From: Butyricicoccus sp.
GTDB lineage: Bacteria > Bacillota > Clostridia > Oscillospirales > Butyricicoccaceae
DNA: 55,643 nucleotides
Reading direction: 5' to 3'
NCBI GenBank assembly: GCA_020025755.1
Contig: JAHHRO010000007.1
Coordinates: 1-55,643, forward strand
Part shown: piece after piece, positions 49,635 to 55,643 of the stretch
Layout of the letters: every line of letters begins with the position of its first letter
How positions within the stretch are numbered: the first letter of the stretch is position 1
Program-made: the position numbers and the translations under genes
The notes under the pieces: generated by a model
Seen by the model: the letters and a program-made list of their open reading frames with translations, nothing else
Told to the model about the DNA's origin: nothing
Database searches by the model: none

Positions 49635-50924
49635 ATGAAACAGGATATGATCTTGATTCTGGATCTGGGCAGCGAGGAAAATCCAAAAATCGCACGCGAG
49701 ATCCGCGCAATGGGTGTTTATACAGAGATTCATCCGCATGATATCTCTGCCGAGACGCTTTCCGCACTCCCCGGCGTAAAGGGTATCATCTTAAACGGCG
49801 GCCCCAACCGTGTGGTGGACGGCGTTTCCATCGATGCAGGCGATGCCGTATATCAGAGCGGTCTGCCGGTACTGTGTGCCGATCACAAGGGTGAGCCTGC
49901 TTTCCCAGCAGACGATGCCGCACGCGCCGACGTCCTGCACCGCTTTGTCTTTGATACCTGTAAGGCAGAGGCAAACTGGAACATGGAAAACTTCATTGCC
50001 GATCAGGTCGAATTGGTACGCCGCCAAGTCGGTGACCGCAAGGTATTGCTTGCTCTGTCCGGCGGTGTGGATTCCTCCGTTGTTGCCGCGCTCCTCATCC
50101 GTGCGATCGGCAAGCAGCTGACCTGCGTACACGTCAATCATGGTCTGCTCCGCAAGGGCGAACCGGAACAGGTCGTCGAGGTGTTCCGTGACCAGATGGA
50201 CGCAAACCTCATCTATGTCGATGCCACCGATCGCTTTTTGGACAAGCTCGCCGGTGTAGACGAGCCGGAACAGAAGCGCAAGATCATCGGCACGGAATTT
50301 ATCCGTGTATTCGAGGAGGAAGCACGCAAGCTGGAGGGCATCGACTTCCTCGCACAGGGCACGATCTATCCCGATATCATCGAGTCGGGAACCAAGACCG
50401 TAAAGGCAGTCAAGTCCCACCACAATGTCGGCGGTCTGCCCGAGGATCTCGGCTTCGAGCTGGTCGAGCCGCTCAAGATGCTGTTCAAGGACGAAGTACG
50501 CGCCTGCGGCAAGGCACTCGGTCTGCCTGACAATATGGTATACCGCCAGCCGTTCCCCGGCCCCGGACTGGGTGTGCGCTGTCTGGGCGCGATCACACGC
50601 GACCGTCTGGAAGCTGTCCGCGAATCGGACGCGATCCTGCGCGAGGAATTTGCAGATGCCGGTCTTGAGGGCAAGGTCTGGCAGTATTTCACCGTCGTGC
50701 CCGACTTTAAATCGGTCGGCGTGCATGACGGTCTGCGCACCTTTGACTGGCCGGTCATCCTGCGCGCGGTCAATACCGTGGACGCAATGACCGCGACGGT
50801 AGAGGATGTGCCCTTTGCACTGCTCCAGAAGATCACCGCACGCATCACGAGCGAAGTCAAGGGTGTAAACCGCGTGCTCTACGACCTGACACCAAAGCCG
50901 AGCGGCACGATCGAATGGGAATGA
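49635..50924 (+). CDS. guaA: GMP synthase with truncated amidotransferase domain
   Basis: Makes GMP from XMP. The synthetase part is complete: PP-loop LLALSGGVDSSVVAAL, then FLAQGTIYPDIIESGT and the dimerisation end KPSGTIEWE. The N-terminal glutaminase domain is only about 110 residues, against about 190-200 normally. It starts well (ILILDLGSEENPKIAREI ... KGIILNGGPNRV), but the nucleophile elbow GxCxG reads VLCADHKG, and the segment with the catalytic His-Glu (HPEV) is absent. Total length is 429 rather than about 510-525. It should need free ammonia or a separate glutaminase. The ATG follows AGGAGGATCACA. Confidence 0.93.
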   Translation: MKQDMILILDLGSEENPKIAREIRAMGVYTEIHPHDISAETLSALPGVKGIILNGGPNRVVDGVSIDAGDAVYQSGLPVLCADHKGEPAFPADDAARADVLHRFVFDTCKAEANWNMENFIADQVELVRRQVGDRKVLLALSGGVDSSVVAALLIRAIGKQLTCVHVNHGLLRKGEPEQVVEVFRDQMDANLIYVDATDRFLDKLAGVDEPEQKRKIIGTEFIRVFEEEARKLEGIDFLAQGTIYPDIIESGTKTVKAVKSHHNVGGLPEDLGFELVEPLKMLFKDEVRACGKALGLPDNMVYRQPFPGPGLGVRCLGAITRDRLEAVRESDAILREEFADAGLEGKVWQYFTVVPDFKSVGVHDGLRTFDWPVILRAVNTVDAMTATVEDVPFALLQKITARITSEVKGVNRVLYDLTPKPSGTIEWE

Positions 50925-50959
50925 CCTGATCTCGTTCCCTCCAAAAGAATGTGAAAAAA

Positions 50960-51007
50960 ATCCGCCTGCACAGGGAGCACTCCCCATGCAGGCGGATGAT
51001 TTTTTTA
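50960..51007. terminator. Terminator of guaA
   Basis: Eleven-bp arms ATCCGCCTGCA/TGCAGGCGGAT with an inner GGGAG/CTCCC stem. A7 lies on the left and T6 on the right, so it can work in both directions. Confidence 0.85.
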
Positions 51008-51148
51008 TTCCAGTTCCTGCTCCAGATCGCGGAACCGCTCGGAACAGAAAAAGTCAAGGTACTTAGCAAAAATATTTTTCCAAACACAGGAACCCGATCC
51101 CAGACTTTTCTGGACTGCATGAGCACAAGCGGTATCCCCGTCGATCAA
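51005..51148 (-). other. Possible relic or miniature ORF
   Basis: A 47-codon minus-strand reading (TTG start) ends NIFAKYLDFFCSERFRDLEQELE, and its stop codon abuts the bidirectional terminator hairpin. There is no ribosome site. It may be the remnant of a lost gene or chance. Confidence 0.2.
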
Positions 51149-51153
51149 GCAGA

Positions 51154-51200
51154 CAAAAGAGCGAGCCGATTTCGAGGATCGGTTCGCTCTCTCCTTTTAT
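51154..51200. terminator. Terminator of the ABC transporter operon
   Basis: Arms AGAGCGA-CCGAT/ATCGG-TCGCTCT (51158-51190), with TTTT following in the minus direction and CTCCTTTT on the plus side. Confidence 0.7.
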
Positions 51201-51218
51201 CTCTGCGGCGAAATCGCC

Positions 51219-52952
51219 TTACAGCTTCCAGTCCACCGCGCTGGCACGCGCATCGACAAAGCGGCGATACAGCCCCTCCTGCGCCATGAGTTCCCTGTGT
51301 GTCCCCTGCTGGACGAGCTGTCCGGCATCGAGCACCAGAATCTGATCGGCATTCTGAACGGTTTTCAGGCGGTGTGCGATCATGATGATGGTTTTCTTTT
51401 GGGTGAGGGCTTCGATGGCGAGCAGCAGCTCCCGCTCGTTTTCTGGATCGACATTGGCTGTCGCCTCATCCAAAACGATGATAGGGGCATCCTTCATGAT
51501 GGCACGCGCGATGGAGAGCCGCTGGCGTTCGCCGCCCGAGAGGGAGCTTCCGCTTTCTCCGATCATGGTTTCATATCCGTTGGGCAGTGCCATAATAAAA
51601 TCATGGCATTGCGCCTGCTTTGCCGCCGCGATGACCGCCTCCATAGGGGCATCCGGCGTACCGAAACGGATATTGTTTGCAATGGTATCGCGGAACAGAT
51701 AGACATTCTGGAATACGAAGCTGAAATTGCGCATGAGTGCGTCCATGCTGTAGGTGCGGATATCCCTGCCGCCGAGCGTAACAACGCCGCTGTCCACATC
51801 CCAGAAGCGCGAGAGCAGATGACACAGCGTTGTTTTGCCGCTGCCCGAGGGGCCGACAATGGCGGTCGTGGTGTTTTGCGGAATCGTGACAGAAAGATCG
51901 CGAATGATCTTCTTGTTTTCATAGGAAAAGTCGATGTGCCTCGCTTCCAGCGTAAAGGAGTCCGGAGACACATCTGCGCCGTCGATCTCCATTGCAGGCA
52001 CGGCAAGGATCTCATTTGCCTGCGCCACACATAGATCTACGATCCGAAGCAGTGCGGAATAGGTTCCTGCCTTTTCCAGCCCCTCCATGAGCAGGAACGA
52101 GCAAACGAGCATCATGATGCAGTGCAGCAGCGTCATAGAGCCGCCGGTATAGAAATACAGTGCCGCCAGCGCAATGCCCGTACCGATCATTTTTGCCGCA
52201 AAGTTTTGCAGGGTCATATAGGGAATGAGGGTAAGTTCCAGATGGGTATTGGCACTTGCGTTTTGTTCGATGGCAGCCTCCAGCTTTTGGTTATACCTGC
52301 CCGAAAGATGATAGGACTTGACCTCAGCAATGCCCCTGATGTACTCGATCACCTTTTCTACCAGCTTGGAATCGCTTTGCACCTTTTCTTTGGAGCAGGC
52401 TTCGGACTTCCGCTGCATCCATAGGTTGATGCTGAGATAGATGAGCAGACCGCACACGAGCAAAAGTCCCATACGCCAATCGAACAGGAACAGCATAAGC
52501 GTGACCGCGCCGGTCAAAAACATGCCGCTCGTGACAAACATCACCACCATCGTTCCCACATCCGCCAGATTTTCCATCGTGTTTGTCGTGACGGAGGTGA
52601 TCTTTCCCAGACTGTTCGCGTTGAAATATCCCATAGGCAGATAGCGCATATGCTCTGCGATCTCCATGCGCTTGTCTGCCGCCGTGCCATATCCGGCTTC
52701 GGTTTGCAGGATGGTCGCGCGATAATTGATGAGCGATGCGCCCAGAATAGAAACAAGCATGATGCCAAACGAAGTCCAGATGGTCGTCATGGTGAGGCTT
52801 CCGGCGAGGATATCCTGAAGCAAAACCCCGACGGCAGGGATCTTGAGCGCACCAAATAAGGCGGAAAAGACGCCCAGCACGATGGATCGATAGAATTTCC
52901 TGCGGTTTTCGTCGTTGCAGAATGCAAAGAATCGTTTAAATGTCTGATACAT
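51219..52952 (-). CDS. ABC transporter half-unit 2 (permease-ATPase fusion)
   Basis: A 577-residue exporter-fold protein with six membrane segments (about 15-310) and an ATPase domain (335-577): Walker A GPSGSGKTT, signature LSGGERQRLSIARA, Walker B IIVLDEATANVD. Both sites look intact. It starts at the ATG at 52952 behind GAGGAGGGACAAACC, 13 bp after its partner; a longer reading to 53213 overlaps the partner and is rejected. As a pair the proteins resemble TetR-controlled drug exporters and the IrtAB/YbtPQ siderophore importers; the DtxR-like box upstream favours metal or siderophore transport. Confidence 0.9.
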   Translation of the reverse strand: MYQTFKRFFAFCNDENRRKFYRSIVLGVFSALFGALKIPAVGVLLQDILAGSLTMTTIWTSFGIMLVSILGASLINYRATILQTEAGYGTAADKRMEIAEHMRYLPMGYFNANSLGKITSVTTNTMENLADVGTMVVMFVTSGMFLTGAVTLMLFLFDWRMGLLLVCGLLIYLSINLWMQRKSEACSKEKVQSDSKLVEKVIEYIRGIAEVKSYHLSGRYNQKLEAAIEQNASANTHLELTLIPYMTLQNFAAKMIGTGIALAALYFYTGGSMTLLHCIMMLVCSFLLMEGLEKAGTYSALLRIVDLCVAQANEILAVPAMEIDGADVSPDSFTLEARHIDFSYENKKIIRDLSVTIPQNTTTAIVGPSGSGKTTLCHLLSRFWDVDSGVVTLGGRDIRTYSMDALMRNFSFVFQNVYLFRDTIANNIRFGTPDAPMEAVIAAAKQAQCHDFIMALPNGYETMIGESGSSLSGGERQRLSIARAIMKDAPIIVLDEATANVDPENERELLLAIEALTQKKTIIMIAHRLKTVQNADQILVLDAGQLVQQGTHRELMAQEGLYRRFVDARASAVDWKL

Positions 52953-52965
52953 GGTTTGTCCCTCC

Positions 52966-54705
52966 TCACAAGCTGTCCCTTGCGGATGTATGCGCTGCCC
53001 AGAGTTTTTGATACAGCGGACAGGACGCGAGCAACGCTTCATGCGTGCCATTGCCTGCAATGCGTCCCTGCTCGATGACGGTGATCTGATCGGCATGCAC
53101 GATGGTGGACAGGCGATGGGCAATGACGATGAGCGTTTTCCCCTGTACCAGCTTGGCGACAGATGCCTGAATGATGGCTTCATTTTCCGGATCGGTGTAG
53201 GCTGTCGCTTCATCGAGAATCACGATGGGCGCATTTTTGAGCATGGCACGCGCAATGCAGATGCGCTGCCGCTCACCACCCGACAGATGGCTGCCGCCGC
53301 TTCCGGCGATGGTATCGAAGCCGTGCTCCAGTCCCATGATGAATTCCCAGCAGCCGCAGTCCTTCGCCGCCTGCTCGACCTCCGCATCGGTGGCAGTGCG
53401 TCTGCCCATGCGGATATTCTCCCGAATGGTGTCATCAAACAGGAAATTTTCCTGCGATACATAGGCAATGAGCCCGTAATACTGTTTGGGTGCAAGTTCG
53501 CGGATATCGACACCGCCGATGTAGATGCCGCCTGCCTGTACATCCCAGAACGAGGCGATGAGCTTTGCAATGGTGGATTTTCCGCTGCCAGACGGACCGA
53601 CCAGCGCATTGACCGTGCCCTCCTGAAAGGTCAGGTCGATGCCATGCAGGACTTCGCTTTCCCCATAGCCGAAATGCACCTTGTCCAATGTGAGTGTGTG
53701 ATCGTGCAGCAGGGTCTGTTGGGTCTGTGGGCGTGACATTTCCTCCGCATCTAAAATCGCGGTGATCTCTCCCATGATCGTTCCCAGCTTGGCGATGCCG
53801 TCACTGAACGACATACAGTTGATGACGGGTACGATCATCCCCATTGCAAGCAGGATAACAACAATCAAATCGAGTACGGACAGCGAACCGTTTTTGACCC
53901 ATAAGCCGCCGATGGGCAGGACAGTGACCAGAGTCGCTGGCATGATATTCATGGCAAATGTGAAGTAAAGGTTGCTTTTACGCATCCAGTCCACATAGCT
54001 TGCCGCGCCCTCTCTGGCTGCATCAACAAACTTTTCGTAGGAACTTTTCGCCTTGCCGAATACCTTGATGACCTCAATGCCGCCAATGTATTCCACCGCG
54101 GTGTCATTGAGGTGCTTGGTTGCGCGAACGGTACGGCTGTAGTCTTTCTCGTAGCCGATCATCATGCACAGAAAGCAGGCCATACCGACGGGAAAGGTGA
54201 TGAGCGAAACGAGTGCCATGCGCCAATCAATGTAAAACAGTAGCCCAAGCGTGGCGGCGACAGCGCACAGATTGCCGCTCATCTCAGGGATCATGTGGGC
54301 AAGCGTGGTTTCGATGCTGTCCACGCGCTCCACGAGGATATTTTTGAGGTTTCCCGATCCCATACTTTGCACGTCTCCAAGGGGCATCCGCGCGAGCTTT
54401 TCCAACCCCTGCCGACGGATATTCGCGAGAACGGCAAAGGTCGCGACATGGGACTTGCTTGTAGAGATCGCATGAAAAACAACGCGCACAGCCCAAATTC
54501 CTGCGATCACAAGGCAATCCTTCAGATATCCGTGAAAATTCAGATCACCTCCCAGCAGCTTTTGTACGATGTGGGCGGTCACAACGAATGGAAGGATTTG
54601 ACAGAGTGCGCCAAGGATGGCATAGCCTGCACTCAGTATATAGTCCTTCCGTTTCTGCCCTGCAAATTCCATGACCCAAGTAAAGGTTCCTTTTTTCTGT
54701 TTCAT
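52966..54705 (-). CDS. ABC transporter half-unit 1 (permease-ATPase fusion)
   Basis: A 579-residue exporter-fold protein: six membrane segments in the first ~320 residues, then an ATPase with Walker A GPSGSGKST, signature LSGGERQRICIARA, Walker B IVILDEATAYTD and the H-loop IAHRLSTI. The ATG follows GGACAGGAGGACAGCAA. It is the first gene of a two-gene operon, 91 bp downstream of a TetR gene that has its own terminator. Substrate is unknown; the iron-box-like palindrome 50 bp upstream suggests a metal or siderophore. Confidence 0.9.
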   Translation of the reverse strand: MKQKKGTFTWVMEFAGQKRKDYILSAGYAILGALCQILPFVVTAHIVQKLLGGDLNFHGYLKDCLVIAGIWAVRVVFHAISTSKSHVATFAVLANIRRQGLEKLARMPLGDVQSMGSGNLKNILVERVDSIETTLAHMIPEMSGNLCAVAATLGLLFYIDWRMALVSLITFPVGMACFLCMMIGYEKDYSRTVRATKHLNDTAVEYIGGIEVIKVFGKAKSSYEKFVDAAREGAASYVDWMRKSNLYFTFAMNIMPATLVTVLPIGGLWVKNGSLSVLDLIVVILLAMGMIVPVINCMSFSDGIAKLGTIMGEITAILDAEEMSRPQTQQTLLHDHTLTLDKVHFGYGESEVLHGIDLTFQEGTVNALVGPSGSGKSTIAKLIASFWDVQAGGIYIGGVDIRELAPKQYYGLIAYVSQENFLFDDTIRENIRMGRRTATDAEVEQAAKDCGCWEFIMGLEHGFDTIAGSGGSHLSGGERQRICIARAMLKNAPIVILDEATAYTDPENEAIIQASVAKLVQGKTLIVIAHRLSTIVHADQITVIEQGRIAGNGTHEALLASCPLYQKLWAAHTSARDSL

Positions 54706-54756
54706 TTGCTGTCCTCCTGTCCTCTCCTGCGGTTTTGTATGTTCCTGCCTCTTTAA

Positions 54757-54771
54757 GTTAGCCTAAACTAA
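54757..54771 (-). promoter_or_regulatory. DtxR-like palindrome upstream of the ABC operon
   Basis: On the minus strand TTAGTTTAGGCTAAC. The 19-bp plus-strand context TTAAGTTAGCCTAAACTAA matches the DtxR/IdeR consensus (TTAGGTTAGGCTAACCTAA) at 16 of 19 positions, and the 15-mer differs from the box at 44457 only at the two central bases. Confidence 0.6.
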
Positions 54772-54777
54772 CCAAAA

Positions 54778-54811
54778 GGGAAAAATCATAGGGGTATCAG
54801 AACCCCATGAT
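54778..54811 (-). terminator. Terminator embedded in the TetR stop codon region
   Basis: Minus-strand stem ATCAT-GGGGT / ACCCC-(T)-ATGAT (54785-54811), with the TetR stop codon in the loop, followed by TTTTTCCC. Confidence 0.65.
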
Positions 54812-55414
54812 CCTCTGCCAGCCTGCCTCACAGAAGCTGACCAGCTGCTCAATATATTCGTCTGCATCTTCCCTCGAGATATCATGTACGACAAGTTCAA
54901 AATAGGCGTAGAACATGCTGCTTGTCAGCATGTGCTCAAGCTGTGGATGCACGCGTTTCATCGGGATGCCGCTTTGATCCATCGTCTCGGCGAAATTACG
55001 GGTCGCATCGCAGTCCATTTGTGTCATATCATGGATAAGATTCTCATAGATCGTGCCCTCCGATCCACATAAAATCAGCTTGAAGCGATCGAAATGGTCG
55101 TAGATATACGCCGTCATGCGTGCCATGCTTGCTTTGGTATACTCCGCCATATTGGTACACTGTGCCTCAGGGGATTTTTTCTGAAAGTCATCCAGAATGG
55201 TTCGATACATCTCCAAAATATGTGTATACGGTTCTTTCACCAAGGCATCGAACAATTCTTCCTTGCTGCGGAAGTAGCCGTAAAATGCCCCCGTCGTGAC
55301 GCCGGCCTGTCTCACGATGCTGCGCAGGGACGCTCCCTGAAAGCCCTTGTGCAGAAATTCCTGACACGCAGTGTTCAGGATCTTTTCCAGCGTGGTCTGT
55401 TCACTCTCGCCCAT
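54797..55414 (-). CDS. TetR/AcrR family repressor
   Basis: A 205-residue repressor. The N-terminal HTH is clear (ILNTACQEFLHKGFQGASLRSIVRQAGVTTGAFYGYFRSKEELFDALV); the C-terminal ligand domain is helical and has no recognisable specificity. The ATG at 55414 lies 6 nt after GGAGGG; the ATG at 55420 would touch it. A near-perfect 24-bp palindrome just downstream of its own -10 suggests autorepression. The ABC operon follows, but a terminator separates them, so control of the transporter by this repressor is possible but not shown. Confidence 0.92.
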   Translation of the reverse strand: MGESEQTTLEKILNTACQEFLHKGFQGASLRSIVRQAGVTTGAFYGYFRSKEELFDALVKEPYTHILEMYRTILDDFQKKSPEAQCTNMAEYTKASMARMTAYIYDHFDRFKLILCGSEGTIYENLIHDMTQMDCDATRNFAETMDQSGIPMKRVHPQLEHMLTSSMFYAYFELVVHDISREDADEYIEQLVSFCEAGWQRIMGF

Positions 55415-55438
55415 CGTCATCCCTCCTTTGGTTTGTTG

Positions 55439-55490
55439 TAACGGTGTTATATAACACTGTTATGATAGCATGGAAGCCCTCCACTGTCAA
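55439..55490 (-). promoter_or_regulatory. TetR gene promoter and operator
   Basis: On the minus strand TTGACA (55485-55490) and TATCAT (55462-55467) are 17 bp apart. The operator (55439-55462) has the perfect 14-bp core GTGTTATATAACAC, and the full 24-bp dyad has one mismatched pair. It covers the transcription start. Confidence 0.75.
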
Positions 55491-55526
55491 TAAAAAAAAC
55501 AGGGGTCAGGTGAAAATCGTCTGGTT

Positions 55527-55643
55527 ATAGAACATCCGTCGGATTTTCATTTGTGCGAAATGATTTGCTCCAAGAAACAAGGGAGACGTTTTTGGAAAAC
55601 CGCAGGTTTTTCATTCCTACATAATAAGATTTGCCCCGAAGCA
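55527..55643 (+). repeat. Dispersed REP-like repeat, copy D (double unit, cut by window end)
   Basis: Two tandem half-units aligned with copy A over nearly its whole length: ATCCGTCGGATTTTCATTT, GCGAAATGATTTGCTCC, an AAGGGAGA-type linker, then a second unit ending TTTGCCCCGAAGCA at the window edge. Confidence 0.7.

Overview
The window looks like chromosome from an anaerobic, spore-forming gut-type member of the Clostridia. The evidence is a stage II sporulation protein R gene, [FeFe] hydrogenase and CooS-type genes, a PocR-regulated glycyl-radical microcompartment, an S-layer-homology surface protein and strong Shine-Dalgarno sites with some GTG/TTG starts. An Oscillospirales-like relative (Butyricicoccaceae/Oscillospiraceae) is my best guess, but nothing here fixes the genus. 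No rRNA, tRNA, CRISPR array, transposase or prophage gene was recognised.

Layout. 1-2.6 kb: tfoX-like, ispE and spoIIR on the minus strand. 2.6-7 kb: a membrane diguanylate cyclase, then a TraX/OmpR-type regulator/sensor kinase operon. 7-9.4 kb: an AT-richer type II restriction-modification pair (cytosine methylase with an N-terminal HTH, Eco47II-like endonuclease). 9.5-30.2 kb: a glycyl-radical-enzyme microcompartment locus (GRM class, 1,2-propanediol type). It begins with a PocR-domain sensor kinase and an AraC-type response regulator. A long minus-strand operon follows, running from 27.4 kb down to 12.3 kb: PduU-like shell, EutP/PduV GTPase, PfpI-like protein, diol dehydratase and activase, PduB-like shell trimer, three BMC-H, BMC-P, two aldehyde dehydrogenases, MetK, PduL, EutJ and an iron alcohol dehydrogenase. 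A divergent plus-strand operon encodes PduS, PduT and a PduO C-terminal-like protein. 30.2-32 kb: repeats, a Cys-rich miniprotein and a peroxiredoxin-glutaredoxin fusion sharing a PerR-like box. 32-36.8 kb: an unknown membrane protein, then a coupled CooS-like/[FeFe] hydrogenase pair. 37-40.7 kb: poorly known small genes and thioredoxin. 40.9-43.5 kb: a PAS-GGDEF-EAL-PAS-GAF protein. 44.5-49 kb: a 1503-residue SLH protein with haemoprotein-binding-like (HID) repeats. 49.6-50.9 kb: a GMP synthase with a collapsed amidotransferase domain. 51-55.4 kb: a two-subunit ABC transporter and a TetR repressor.

How the genes work together. In the microcompartment, the diol dehydratase (activated by the radical-SAM activase, with SAM made by the co-encoded MetK) would turn 1,2-propanediol into propionaldehyde inside the shell. 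The aldehyde dehydrogenases and PduL would make propionyl-phosphate, and the alcohol dehydrogenase and PduS/PduT would recycle cofactors. PocR is a natural propanediol sensor. The SLH-HID surface protein and the ABC pair at 51-54.7 kb carry the same TTAGTTTAnnCTAAC-like palindrome, suggesting one metal-responsive regulon for haem/iron uptake.

Intergenic DNA is unusually rich in repeats. One REP-like family occurs four times. A two-hairpin element occurs in two inverted copies, with paired base changes that preserve the stem. Several hairpins sit between shell genes. The least expected coding features are the CooS homologue lacking two catalytic residues, the sensor kinase lacking its phospho-accepting histidine motif, the internal encapsulation-peptide-like insert in the dehydratase, the three-knuckle Cys protein and the truncated GuaA.
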